DNA from: Prevotellaceae bacterium UBA6398
GTDB taxonomy: Bacteria > Bacteroidota > Bacteroidia > Bacteroidales > Bacteroidaceae
Assembly (NCBI GenBank): GCA_002437495.1
Contig: DJQA01000018.1
Coordinates: 185,515 to 249,514, forward strand
Length of the DNA stretch: 64,000 nt
Direction of reading: 5' to 3'
Positions 44,279-52,667 of this stretch are shown piece after piece. Under the pieces are notes generated by a model, which saw only the letters and a program-made list of their open reading frames with translations, was not told the DNA's origin and did no database searches. Position 1 is the stretch's first letter. Every line of letters begins with the position of its first letter. A program made the translations under genes and the position numbers.

Positions 44279-45448
44279 TCACCATTTTACGCCGGCAAGC
44301 CGGGCCATCATCTCGGCTGCCCCGCATTCGCCGAGCAGCCAATAGGCGCAGTTTTTGCCCGAGGTGCGCGAAAAGTCGATAAGTCCCGCGCCGTTTCGAG
44401 AAGTGTTCCACAATTCCTCAAGTGTGTTGCGGTAAACCTCGATATAATGGGTGCCGGGGCGCAATTTCGAGTACTCCAAAAATCCCCGCAGCAGCACTGC
44501 ATCGAACCATACATCGTGCATTCTTACTCTTGTTTCTCCGCATTCGTTTTTTGTGAAGAACTTTTCGGCGCAGGCCTCGGCAAGGGTGTCGGCCTCGTGC
44601 ATGTATCTGTCATCGAGCGTGAGCCTGTATAGCATTGAGGCGGCCTGCAGCATCTGTCCCGAGTTATAGGAGAATTTTGCGCGACTTATTTTGCCGCCAA
44701 GGCTTATGTTGTCGGAATAGGTTCTTTCTGCGCTGTCGTAAAGGTTTTTACGCGTCCAATCGTAAAGTTCCTTGCCGGCTGACAGGTATTTTTTGTTCAG
44801 TGTGGCTGTGTAGAGTTTCAGTGCAAACACTGCGGCGGGGGCGTTTGAGCAGGTGTTTTTCGATTTCTTGCGCTGCTCGCACCAGTAAATTCCGTCTCCC
44901 AAAATGCTGTCGCGCCCGGAAACCACGAAATTCCATACCATTTCGGCCCGTTTCAAGAACTCCATATCTTTGGAGGCAATATATAGGTTTACAAAGTCAA
45001 TTCCAATCCATACGTTGTCGTCATAGAAGCGGTCGGGTGCGGGATTGCATGGTGTGTATGAGGCATAGCCCGCCGGTTTTCTCACGGTATCAAGGTATTG
45101 GTCTACTCCTTGGGCCACAAGCCGCTTTATGAATTTTAGGCTTTTGCGCGAGGGCCAAATCTCATACTTTGCGGTTTCTGCCGACAGTGCGCCGCTGTAT
45201 GGCCAAAGAAAGGCATGGCTGCGTGCGTTTTGCGGTTTTGCAAGATAGTCGACCTTGGCATTCCGTGCATTGTTGAAATTTTCCCTAAGGAATAATGTGC
45301 CGTCTTCGCGGTAATGCTTCCATATCGAATCGCAAAGCTCTGTGCTGCGATGCAGCCATTCGGGATGCCACACCTTTTGAGCAAGGCATTGCACAAATGC
45401 GCCTGCCATGACGATTGCTGCGACCAAATTTTTTGACTTTGTGTTCAT
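44279..45448 (-). CDS. secreted GH76 alpha-1,6-mannanase-like glycoside hydrolase
   Basis: A 389-residue protein with signal peptide (MNTKSKNLVAAIVMAGAFVQCLAQ) and an (alpha/alpha)6 barrel of family GH76. The double aspartate of the active site is at Asp143-Asp144 in DRFYDDNVWIGIDFVNLY. GH76 enzymes cut alpha-1,6-mannan, for example of fungal cell walls. It stands alone without a polysaccharide-utilisation locus around it. Array copy 11 lies upstream. Confidence 0.88.
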   Translation of the reverse strand: MNTKSKNLVAAIVMAGAFVQCLAQKVWHPEWLHRSTELCDSIWKHYREDGTLFLRENFNNARNAKVDYLAKPQNARSHAFLWPYSGALSAETAKYEIWPSRKSLKFIKRLVAQGVDQYLDTVRKPAGYASYTPCNPAPDRFYDDNVWIGIDFVNLYIASKDMEFLKRAEMVWNFVVSGRDSILGDGIYWCEQRKKSKNTCSNAPAAVFALKLYTATLNKKYLSAGKELYDWTRKNLYDSAERTYSDNISLGGKISRAKFSYNSGQMLQAASMLYRLTLDDRYMHEADTLAEACAEKFFTKNECGETRVRMHDVWFDAVLLRGFLEYSKLRPGTHYIEVYRNTLEELWNTSRNGAGLIDFSRTSGKNCAYWLLGECGAAEMMARLAGVKW

Positions 45449-45512
45449 GCGGCAAATTTAACGAAATTCAAGTGTTTGGCAGGTTGCGGAATTGTATGCC
45501 CGAAACACCCCG

Positions 45513-45598
45513 AAATTTATATAGGACATGGGAAAAACTACGTCCTATGTAGAAAAAACTACATCAGACATAGAAAAAACTACATCAGACCTTATTTT
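45513..45598 (-). repeat. 21-bp-unit array, copy 11
   Basis: On the minus strand the cores are AGGTCTGATGT, ATGTCTGATGT, ACATAGGACGT and ATGTCCTATAT at 21-bp spacing. The upstream flank (GTTTTTCAGC, ATGTTGCG) is conserved. It lies between the start of the GH76 gene and the end of the PqqD-like gene. Confidence 0.92.
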
Positions 45599-45711
45599 CC
45601 TGTTACGCAACATGCTGAAAAACAAAACGCTGCACAGCAAAACCCTTACAAGAGCATTCTTTTGAAAATCTGCGCTTTATGCGTTTTTCAGCATTGACGG
45701 TTGTTATTGCC

Positions 45712-45981
45712 TTAGTCTGTTATGATTTTAAGCTTTCGCATTTTCCCGAGTATTGAGGAAACGTCCTTTTGCGCCTGCTCCTCGTCAACATCGTAGGCAT
45801 CTGTCAAAGCCTTTACCAAATCGGCAATTTCGAAGTCGCCTTCGTTCATACGTTTCCAAACCACTGTTGCCGACTCGTTTAGCGTTAGCAAATGCGTAAA
45901 ATCAACATTGTCAACGTTGTGTGGTACAACAATATTCTCTCCGGCAAACGTGTGCATTTCAAAACTCTTGTCTAATTTCAT
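45712..45981 (-). CDS. PqqD-like protein (RiPP precursor recognition fold)
   Basis: An 89-residue protein matching the PqqD family: a winged-helix fold that binds leader peptides in RiPP pathways. Typical features are the N-terminal strand pair (MHTFAGENIVVPH), LLTLNESATVVWKRMNEGDFEIADLVKALTDAYDVDEEQAQKDV and a C-terminal ILGKMRKLKII. The ATG at 45981 overlaps the upstream peptidase stop (ATGA). It is the last gene of a four-gene unit with an S26-type peptidase, an HprK-like kinase and a secreted protein. No cyclase or radical SAM enzyme is adjacent. Confidence 0.82.
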   Translation of the reverse strand: MKLDKSFEMHTFAGENIVVPHNVDNVDFTHLLTLNESATVVWKRMNEGDFEIADLVKALTDAYDVDEEQAQKDVSSILGKMRKLKIITD

Positions 45982-46496
45982 TTCTTGTTGGTTTTTTTGT
46001 CTATTACCATCCATTCGGGCTTGAATACGAGCCAAAGAATTTTAAGATACACATGGCGGTGGAACGCAAGCAGTATGCGCCGCGCCCGGGGGCTGCCGGG
46101 CCACATTTTGGAATAAAGTCTCCACTTCCACGAGTACAAGTTCTTGAAATTCTTTTTTCCTTTTTTTCGGTATGCCGTTATTCTGCCTATTATGTTTTTG
46201 TGCCTCGCTTGTTCCGTTCCGTAAACATTGCCGTCTCCGCGCATGGTGAATTTTTCGTCATCGGCCGCAATAACGCGGTGAGCAACAAATCGTCCGTCTT
46301 CCGTTAGCGCAAGCACCAAATCGTCGACCCCTGCCTTTTCGCACTTTTCCAATTTCAGTTGATCGCGGAAACTTTCAAAAAAAGGCTCCATGCTGCATCC
46401 CACGGCGGTTATAGTGGCATTGCCAACATCGTCCCTGTTTTCAAGAAGCTGTTTAACGTAAGGATAGCACAGCTTGTAAATGTCGGGGGAGCTCAT
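45978..46496 (-). CDS. S24/S26 family peptidase (signal-peptidase-like)
   Basis: A 172-residue protein. GCSMEPFF (Ser35) matches the catalytic serine box of S26/S24 peptidases, and DLVLALTEDGRFVAHRV (His73) matches the second box. The second position appears to be His rather than Lys, as in SipW/ER-type signal peptidases. There is no clear N-terminal membrane anchor. Instead, a hydrophobic segment lies near the C-terminus (ILLAFHRHVYLKILWLVF). It is coupled by ATGA overlaps to both neighbours. A role in processing a peptide handled by the PqqD-like partner is inference. Confidence 0.8.
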   Translation of the reverse strand: MSSPDIYKLCYPYVKQLLENRDDVGNATITAVGCSMEPFFESFRDQLKLEKCEKAGVDDLVLALTEDGRFVAHRVIAADDEKFTMRGDGNVYGTEQARHKNIIGRITAYRKKGKKNFKNLYSWKWRLYSKMWPGSPRARRILLAFHRHVYLKILWLVFKPEWMVIDKKTNKK

Positions 46497-47380
46497 GTAT
46501 GCACAATTGTGGAGTTACAAAGTTTGGCGGCATCATCGTCGGGCAGGTTTTCAAGCCTGTAAATCGGCACATTCTCGGCTACGCGCAGCATTGTGTCAAG
46601 AATTGCGTCGTATGATTCCTTGTGGCACAAAAGCGTGCTTGCTGCCGAAAACACGTTGGCAAATCCGCTTACTTTACCAAGCTTTGCTATACTGTTGTGT
46701 TGCGCCTGGGCAAGGGCCACCATGGCACCTACGGGGGCACAAAGCTGCTTGTAGCAAGGGGTTTTTCCGCTCCAAGGCGAACCGTAAACCACCACTCTGC
46801 CGTCTATGATGCGAATTATTGGGTTGTCGTCGTTCATAAGTTCGCACCCATCGAAGTTTCTGAGCCACGACTGCGAATGAGTGCTCTTCCCAGTGCCACT
46901 CTTTCCGAGGAACATATATCCCTTGCCTTTGTAGAGCACGGTTGAGGAATGAACCGCCACCGTGGCGAGGTGGCTTGTTGCGAATGTGTAGGAAATCATT
47001 ATGGCACTCGACAACGCGCCGGCGTAACGTGCGTCCTGCGGCAGCACCGCTATGCGCACATTCCCGAATCCGGGGCTCATGTCAATGACAGCAATCGGCC
47101 TTTGACTGTAATCGCGTAACGCCACAACAAGACTTTTGTCTTTGCGTTCGAACATACTGTACTCAAAGCCGCCCGATGTGAATTTTTTCGTCAGTTCAAG
47201 TTCCGTAATTTCGGGACGGTATTCATCGTCAACGGTTATATGGAGCACGGCACCTTGTTCCGCGCTTTTTACAAGGAACGGCCGGAATGACGGAACTATT
47301 TCCGCCGCTTTTCGCGGGGTGCACACATAGTCTGCCCTTACAATGTGTCCGGCAATATTATATGTCTCCGTTTCCATCAT
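46493..47380 (-). CDS. HprK-related serine kinase-like protein
   Basis: A 295-residue protein with a C-terminal kinase domain related to HPr kinase/phosphorylase: GKSGTGKST (159-167), followed by LMNDDNPIIR and SPWSGKTPCYKQLCAP. The N-terminal 130 residues lack the HprK N-domain and are specific to this family. Such HprK-like kinases occur beside PqqD-like proteins and peptidases in RiPP clusters, where a relative phosphorylates the peptide C-terminus. No HPr or PTS gene is present. It overlaps the peptidase gene by 4 bp. Confidence 0.85.
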   Translation of the reverse strand: MMETETYNIAGHIVRADYVCTPRKAAEIVPSFRPFLVKSAEQGAVLHITVDDEYRPEITELELTKKFTSGGFEYSMFERKDKSLVVALRDYSQRPIAVIDMSPGFGNVRIAVLPQDARYAGALSSAIMISYTFATSHLATVAVHSSTVLYKGKGYMFLGKSGTGKSTHSQSWLRNFDGCELMNDDNPIIRIIDGRVVVYGSPWSGKTPCYKQLCAPVGAMVALAQAQHNSIAKLGKVSGFANVFSAASTLLCHKESYDAILDTMLRVAENVPIYRLENLPDDDAAKLCNSTIVHT

Positions 47381-47393
47381 CCGTGTATTTTTG

Positions 47394-47855
47394 CTATTCC
47401 ACCCCGAAAGCCTCGTCTATTTTCTCATTACTTTCCTGGTGTACCGCATTGGAAACCGGATTAAACTTGAATTCCTCAATTGGCAGCTGTTTGAGCAAAG
47501 CTCCTTCGTCAAGATAGTTTCTGCGCACCTGTTGGAGTTTTTTGTTGGCTTTCTTCTCGCTTTTGGAATAGTATATTATGCAAAGGCGATTGTGATCGTT
47601 GAGTGTCTTTATGAAATGTGCCTTTAGCTGTTGAGAGAAAAACGGTCGGTCGAGTAGAAACTTTGTGTGTTTCTGAAAATTCGCTCCCTCGATTTTTTGC
47701 ACGGGGGTTACGTAAACGGTGGAGTCCCTCATGGAGTCGCCTACGCCAAAAACATAAACCGTGCCTTTCGTTGCGAGACTTTTGGTTTGCGCCCCTGCCC
47801 ATGTGGCAAACAAGGCGATTATGGCTGTTAAAAGAGCTTTTCCTATATTGTTCAT
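47394..47855 (-). CDS. hypothetical secreted protein of a Bacteroidales family
   Basis: A 153-residue protein with signal peptide (MNNIGKALLTAIIALFATWAGA). The body begins TVYVFGVGDSMRDSTVYVTPVQKIEGA and contains LLDRPFFSQQLKAHFI and LCIIYYSKSEKKANKKL. I recall similar uncharacterised Bacteroidales exported proteins but no function. The frame is open to 48011. The ATG at 47855 gives the signal peptide. It ends 13 bp before the HprK-like gene, so it is probably the first gene of that unit. Confidence 0.75.
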   Translation of the reverse strand: MNNIGKALLTAIIALFATWAGAQTKSLATKGTVYVFGVGDSMRDSTVYVTPVQKIEGANFQKHTKFLLDRPFFSQQLKAHFIKTLNDHNRLCIIYYSKSEKKANKKLQQVRRNYLDEGALLKQLPIEEFKFNPVSNAVHQESNEKIDEAFGVE

Positions 47856-48000
47856 AAGCAGTAATATTCTATTGCAAAGGTAGAACTTTTTTGCCAATTT
47901 CCTGTAGGTCCGATGCTTATTTTGCGTGGCTCCGGTTTGGGCGGTAAAGCTGCCGCGATTGACGCAAAACCTAAAACGACTGCTTTTCACAAACACCGCG

Positions 48001-48088
48001 AAAAAAAACATTTGATGTGAGAAAAACCATGTACTATGTAGAAAAAATTATCTCAGACATAATTCAAACTATATCGGACATATTTTTT
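48001..48088 (-). repeat. 21-bp-unit array, copy 12
   Basis: On the minus strand the cores are ATGTCCGATAT, ATGTCTGAGAT, ACATAGTACAT and ACATCAAATGT. Spacing is 21 bp and the copy is moderately degenerate. The upstream flank (TTGTTTTTCA, TATTGCAACGG) is recognisable. It lies in the 435-bp gap between the small secreted-protein gene and htrA, which also holds the htrA terminator. Confidence 0.88.
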
Positions 48089-48222
48089 ACCGTTGCAATA
48101 ACATGAAAAACAATTAGTTGCAGTGCATAGATTTCATGTCGGCATTTTTGTGATACTCAGTATGATATACAATTTGTGCTGCGTTTGCTGTTTTGCGGAA
48201 CTTTTGGCGGCATGTGTCAGCG

Positions 48223-48270
48223 CAAAAAAAAGCCGTGGCCGCAGGCGATATGCCCGCAAGCCACGGCTTT
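48223..48270 (-). terminator. terminator of htrA
   Basis: AAAGCCGTGGC and GCCACGGCTTT pair perfectly around an inner GCAGGCGATATGCCCGC hairpin. On the minus strand TTTTTTTT follows. It starts 20 bp after the htrA stop. Confidence 0.88.
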
Positions 48271-48290
48271 GCCATGAAAACCTTGTGATG

Positions 48291-49769
48291 TTATTTTTTG
48301 TTGCCCTTGTTCTTCGCGTCTTTGCCGGCAAGGTCAACAGTGAAACTCTTCTTTATGCCGCTCTTTGTAATTGCACGGATCCACAGAGTGCGGTCGCTCG
48401 ACATGTTTGCATCCTTCACGGCATCGTCAAAGTCGGAACGTGTGCGCATCTGCTTGTCGTTAACCTGCAATATTATCAAGCCTTTCGTTATGCCGGCTTT
48501 CTGCATTGCTCCGCTGCGTATTGCGCTGACTTCAAGTCCGTATCCCAAATCAAGTTGTTGCTTCAGCTCATCGGAAAGCGGAGTCAGGCTCACTCCCATC
48601 TCGTCGATGTCAACCTCTTTCACCACCGTGGTTGTGCCCTGGGCGTTTTTCAATGTTACGGTCTTTGTATGGCTTTTCTTGTCGCGCAGATATGTTATCT
48701 GAACTTTGTCGCCGGGTTTGTGGAGCGAGATATTTTCTTGCAGCTCTGCCATTTTCTGCACTTTTTTGCCATTTATGGCAGTTATAACATCGCCTTTCTT
48801 TAGTCCGGCTGTCGAGGCTGCGCTGCCATCTTCCACTTCGTCAACATACACGCCGTTAACTGTTCCAAGGTCGGGGGAGTTGCCTTTGTCCTTTTCGCTG
48901 TCAATGTAGTTTGATACATCGGTGCCGCGTATGCCGATAATGGCACGCTGCACGGTTCCAAACTTCTTTATGTCGTCAACAACCTTGTTCATTATCGATG
49001 TCGGGATTGCGAAACCGTAGCCTGCATACGAGCCCGTCTGCGATATAATCATGTCGTTTATGCCCACAAGCTCACCTTTGGTGTTTACGAGTGCACCGCC
49101 GGAGTTCCCCGGGTTTATTGCCGCATCGGTTTGTATGAACGATTCAATACCGTTAGCTCCGACTGTGCGCGCCTTTGCACTAACAATGCCGGCGGTTACC
49201 GTCGATGTTAGGTTGAACGGATTTCCCACGGCAAGCACCCATTCACCGAGTTTGAGATTATCGCTCGACCCTATGGTTATTGCCGGGAAGTTTTTGCCCT
49301 CTATCTTGATGAGCGCAAGGTCGGTTGTTTTGTCAGTGCCTATTATGCGAGCCTTGAACTCGCGGTTGTCATTGAGCTTAACGTTTATCTCGTCCGCTCC
49401 ATCAACCACGTGGTTGTTCGTAACAATATATCCATCGGCAGAAATTATCACGCCCGAGCCCGAAGCCTTGCGCTGCGGGGTTTGAAACTGCCGTTTCTGC
49501 ATTCCGCCGTTTCCGCGCCCGAATATATCGCCGAAGAAATCTTCGAATGGGTCGTAGTAGTCGTATGTCTGGGTTTTGGAGTTTTGCGTAACCTTGATGT
49601 AAACCACAGAGTTTACTGCTTTTTCCGCAGCTGCGGTAAGGTCGGGCGTAACGTTGCTTGCTACTGTTTCCGAGTTGGCGCGTCCCGTGCTGTTTGCGGC
49701 AAACACAGCCGTTGTGGCAAGGGCTGCCGAAAACACGAGCGAATAGCTTAGTAATCTGTTTGCTTTCAT
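48291..49769 (-). CDS. htrA: Do/DegQ family serine protease HtrA
   Basis: A 492-residue periplasmic chaperone-protease. Signal peptide about residues 1-24. The trypsin-like domain has the complete triad His120 (TNNHVV), Asp150 (TTDLALIKI) and Ser223 (NPGNSGGAL). Two PDZ domains follow (about 290-385 and 400-480). The glycine/phenylalanine-rich stretch DPFEDFFGDIFGRGNGGM near 73-90 corresponds to the flexible LA loop. Role: envelope protein quality control. It is monocistronic with its own promoter and terminator. Confidence 0.96.
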   Translation of the reverse strand: MKANRLLSYSLVFSAALATTAVFAANSTGRANSETVASNVTPDLTAAAEKAVNSVVYIKVTQNSKTQTYDYYDPFEDFFGDIFGRGNGGMQKRQFQTPQRKASGSGVIISADGYIVTNNHVVDGADEINVKLNDNREFKARIIGTDKTTDLALIKIEGKNFPAITIGSSDNLKLGEWVLAVGNPFNLTSTVTAGIVSAKARTVGANGIESFIQTDAAINPGNSGGALVNTKGELVGINDMIISQTGSYAGYGFAIPTSIMNKVVDDIKKFGTVQRAIIGIRGTDVSNYIDSEKDKGNSPDLGTVNGVYVDEVEDGSAASTAGLKKGDVITAINGKKVQKMAELQENISLHKPGDKVQITYLRDKKSHTKTVTLKNAQGTTTVVKEVDIDEMGVSLTPLSDELKQQLDLGYGLEVSAIRSGAMQKAGITKGLIILQVNDKQMRTRSDFDDAVKDANMSSDRTLWIRAITKSGIKKSFTVDLAGKDAKNKGNKK

Positions 49770-49808
49770 TTCAATATTTTTTTGTTAAGTTCAATTATCT
49801 ATCTATGG

Positions 49809-49816
49809 CAAAAATA
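49809..49816 (-). promoter_or_regulatory. putative -7 box for htrA
   Basis: On the minus strand, TATTTTTG fits TAnnTTTG, with a TTTC 17 bp upstream as a weak -33. It is 40 bp from the htrA start. The rest of the 281-bp gap to 50050 contains nothing recognisable and no array copy. Confidence 0.5.
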
Positions 49817-50050
49817 ATGCCGAAAGTTGCTACGAAACACGAAAAAACATAGGAAAAGGGTGTTCTGTTACTATCTTTTAACCGTATGGGTGCCTTACTT
49901 AACAGACTAACGCATAAATTCCGCGTTGGTTTCACAGTTTTTATGCATGTCGCCAATAAGTTCTTTGTTTCATTAAAAAAAAGCGAACCCATTGTTACCG
50001 ACTTGCATTGCGGGCTGTAGCGTTGGCGGTTTGCATGTTTGCGGGCTTGA

Positions 50051-52069
50051 TTATTTTATTAGAATTCTCTTTGATACGTTTCTGCCTTTAATTATATACA
50101 CCCCTTTGGGCTGCGTTGCGTGTATGTTTTCCGGGCTGACGTTTTCGTCCACTTTCACTCCCGATGTCGTGAATATGCTATATGTATCGGCGTCTATGCC
50201 ACCTATCGTGCTTTCCACGCCAACGGGGTTGGCAAAGGCTATGCGCGATGCTTCCGAATCTATATAGTTGTCTGCCGTTGCCGAGACTGCCACCGTTAGG
50301 TTTTTCACGTTATCAAAGCCGCCTATTTCCATTTTTTTCTCTTCCGTATGTTGCGAAAATATCACCTTATCGCCGTCAAGCACCTCAACCATGTATGCCG
50401 TGGCGTTCACAACGGCATCCCATTCCACATTGAGCGAGGTTACGGTTTCGTTGGGCTTTACGTTTATGTTTTTCGGCGTTTCAAGAAAACCCTCGGCCAT
50501 GTAAACAAACGACACAGTTCCATTGGTATCGGAAATGCATGTAAGGTATTTTCCCATGCTTCCGCCATTGTATTGCCGAAAGCCGGGAGCGGCGTTGTCC
50601 CTGAGTTCGCGGTTTTCCGTGAGTCCGGGGAAAAGGTCGCCTTGATAGTCTGCCGGCGTTGACAAGTTCTCGGCTTTTATGCTGTTGTCGGCAGGCACAA
50701 ACGACATGCGCCTACGGTCTTTTACGGTGTTAACCATGTTTTCCGCCCATGCGGTCGCATTGTAGTCCACATGGGTTACAAACATTCCCGAGCCGAGCCT
50801 TTCGGGGTACCACGCCGACGGCTGCCGGTTTTCGAGTATGTAGTATTCGTTGCCCGATGCATCGTTGTCATTCAATATATAATACGCATTCTCGCGGCTC
50901 GAGCCGAGCGCGTTTATTCTTACAACCTGCTTTTCCGTTTTCAGAGTGTCTATTCTCAACCATCCCATGAAATTTTTCTCGTATGCCGAATAACCCATGG
51001 GCACGGCCCCGTTTTTCCAATACTGTCCGTAGTCCATTATCGACCACCACGACATTCCTACCAGGCTTGAAGAGTCGAAAGTGTTATAAAAGTCGGGCAG
51101 CCCGAGGAAATGCGAGAATTCGTGGCAGAAAGTGCCTATTCCCTCTGTTTGGTATGTTGTATCGTTTTGCGTGCCGTTGCTCTGCAGGCTTGCGATTAGT
51201 TCGTTCACCACGAGAAACGAGGCTATGCTTCCTTCGCTGAAGGCTGTCGGTGCGGTATAGAAGCTTGGCCACACGGCATCGTCATCCCACGAGGTGTTTT
51301 CGCCAACTCCGGCGAATACCACCCCTACAAGCGGCACGCTGCCAAATGAGTTTTTGTATTTTTTGAAGTCCGCTCCCTGTTTTTCGGCGAGCGAAACTGC
51401 ACTTTTCACCATTTCTCTTACATGGGCATCGGTTGAACTTGCAGTGTGCGCACCGTAATATGCACGTGGCTTGGGCAGCGTAACCATACCTACCACATCG
51501 AATTCCGGGGAATAAATGCCTTTGCTCTGTGCCTTGAAATAGTCGCTTACGCTCCCTACCGCGCCGCCTTCGGAATATCCCTTTTCGTTGAAATGCCTTT
51601 TGAAATATTCAATGGGGTTGACTGTTGAAAAAGCCATGTCGCTGAAGTTCACCAACACAATGGGATAGGTGTGCCTGCCATGCGGCCTCTCGCTTTTGCC
51701 AATCAAACGTGTGGAAATGCGTGTCCGCTTTCCGGCATTCTGCGCCACAACCGCCGAATGTGTAATTCCGTTTGCGCTTAACCAATGTTGCTCGGAAATT
51801 CCGCGCCCCTGTTCGTTGTGTGCACACATCTCCGAGACTTTGGATGTACCGTCAACAAGCCGCTGCACATAACAATAACCTTTTGTTCCTTTTGCAACAA
51901 CATATCCATCGGTCGTGGTAAGGAACGACATATGTTCGTCTCCGCATTTTACTATTATTAGTTCGGTACCGTCGGGTTGCACAACGGTGGTACGCAAGCG
52001 CAATGCCGGAGAAGCCCAAAGAACCGTACCGACTAAGGCAAGCATTAAAGCATGGAGTAACCTTTTCAT
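50051..52069 (-). CDS. M6-like secreted metalloprotease with T9SS sorting domain
   Basis: A 672-residue protein with signal peptide (MKRLLHALMLALVGTVLWA). The catalytic zinc motif is in CHEFSHFLGLPDFYN (HEFSH near residue 315), as in M6/immune-inhibitor-A-type proteases. GRHTYPIVLVNFSDMAFS and MSWWSIMDYGQY are also family features. A fibronectin-III-like segment (about 510-590) precedes a type A T9SS C-terminal signal (IYSIFTTSGVKV-like, LPKGVYIIKGRNV-like, KRILIK). It is therefore predicted to be exported by T9SS and surface-anchored. The start at 52069 gives the signal peptide. Confidence 0.88.
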   Translation of the reverse strand: MKRLLHALMLALVGTVLWASPALRLRTTVVQPDGTELIIVKCGDEHMSFLTTTDGYVVAKGTKGYCYVQRLVDGTSKVSEMCAHNEQGRGISEQHWLSANGITHSAVVAQNAGKRTRISTRLIGKSERPHGRHTYPIVLVNFSDMAFSTVNPIEYFKRHFNEKGYSEGGAVGSVSDYFKAQSKGIYSPEFDVVGMVTLPKPRAYYGAHTASSTDAHVREMVKSAVSLAEKQGADFKKYKNSFGSVPLVGVVFAGVGENTSWDDDAVWPSFYTAPTAFSEGSIASFLVVNELIASLQSNGTQNDTTYQTEGIGTFCHEFSHFLGLPDFYNTFDSSSLVGMSWWSIMDYGQYWKNGAVPMGYSAYEKNFMGWLRIDTLKTEKQVVRINALGSSRENAYYILNDNDASGNEYYILENRQPSAWYPERLGSGMFVTHVDYNATAWAENMVNTVKDRRRMSFVPADNSIKAENLSTPADYQGDLFPGLTENRELRDNAAPGFRQYNGGSMGKYLTCISDTNGTVSFVYMAEGFLETPKNINVKPNETVTSLNVEWDAVVNATAYMVEVLDGDKVIFSQHTEEKKMEIGGFDNVKNLTVAVSATADNYIDSEASRIAFANPVGVESTIGGIDADTYSIFTTSGVKVDENVSPENIHATQPKGVYIIKGRNVSKRILIK

Positions 52070-52086
52070 ACAAAATGTTTTATTTG

Positions 52087-52094
52087 CAAAGATA
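52087..52094 (-). promoter_or_regulatory. putative -7 box for the M6-like protease gene
   Basis: On the minus strand, TATCTTTG matches TAnnTTTG, 17 bp from the ATG. The leader would be very short. No good -33 is seen. Confidence 0.4.
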
Positions 52095-52210
52095 TTCAAA
52101 TTAACCGAAAATACGTGTATCGGTTTCAACCTCGCCGCCCCATACTTTGAGTTTGCTTTTTATTCCGCAAACCGACATGAGACGCTATTAGCGTTCTATT
52201 GTTTTTATTG

Positions 52211-52310
52211 TTGTCAGCTAAAACTCAAAATAGCATAGAATCCCTCTCCGCAATACCCGTAAGCAGGCGTTGCGGATGTTTTTTAAAAGTAAGCCCACTT
52301 AGTCAAAAAA
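52211..52310 (+). repeat. left module of a two-copy larger repeat (second copy)
   Basis: It matches 33132-33237 closely (TGTCAGCTAAAACTC...CTTAGTCAAAAAA). It contains the hairpin CCGCAA...TTGCGG followed by TTTTTT. Here it runs straight into array copy 13, so the poly-A before the first core is shared. No coding potential. Confidence 0.82.
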
Positions 52311-52389
52311 GGTCTGATGTAGTTTTTTCTATGTCTGATGTAATTTTTCCTATGTCCTATGTGGTTTTTCCTACATCCCATGTGGTTTT
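52305..52389 (+). repeat. 21-bp-unit array, copy 13
   Basis: The cores AGGTCTGATGT, ATGTCTGATGT, ATGTCCTATGT and ACATCCCATGT are spaced 21 bp. It is near-identical to copy 8 and continues with the same downstream 50 bp (ATGGTGCCGGAGAGTGGACA and onwards). It lies in the 598-bp gap between the M6-like protease start and the Cthe_2159-like gene. Confidence 0.93.
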
Positions 52390-52433
52390 ATGGTGCCGGA
52401 GAGTGGACATGCGATTATGGTTTTGCGTTATTT

Positions 52434-52461
52434 GTAGGGGAGCATGGCATACTCCCTGTAT
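52434..52461 (+). repeat. REP-like palindrome after array copy 13
   Basis: GTAGGGGAGCATGGCATACT followed by CCCTGTAT is a variant of the palindrome at 21194 with both arms partly conserved. From here to the terminator at 52606 nothing else is recognised. Confidence 0.65.
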
Positions 52462-52605
52462 ACCATCGCGCTAAACAATGTGCATTTATTATTATTGCTT
52501 TTTCGGCTGCAAGGCAGTCAAGCGGATATGCCTTATAAAACTCTGCCCGGCTTTTTTTGATTTCCTTGCACCAACAGAACTAAAACTTAAAGCCAAAACA
52601 AACAA

Positions 52606-52639
52606 GTCGGGTCGCACACCTTACGGCACACGACCCGAC
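52606..52639 (-). terminator. probable terminator after the Cthe_2159-like gene
   Basis: GTCGGGTCG and CGACCCGAC form a perfect 9-bp stem. On the minus strand TTGTTTGTTTTGG follows, a weak T-run. It is 29 bp after the gene's stop. Confidence 0.6.
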
Positions 52640-52667
52640 CTGCTCTTCAACATGTGTTAAACGTCTA

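Noticed and set aside
45476..45697. Open frames through the arrays encoding heptad peptides such as RKNYIRH
   Set aside because: They arise because 21 bp is seven codons. They occur in several frames and both strands, have no consistent start, and the conserved pattern is nucleotide-level (dyads and T-tracts) rather than codon-like.
31212..47380. asnB plus HprK/PqqD genes as a lasso-peptide cluster
   Set aside because: asnB is a complete housekeeping asparagine synthetase in an operon with dapF and dapL, 13 kb from the PqqD-like gene. No B2-type protease or ABC exporter is adjacent.
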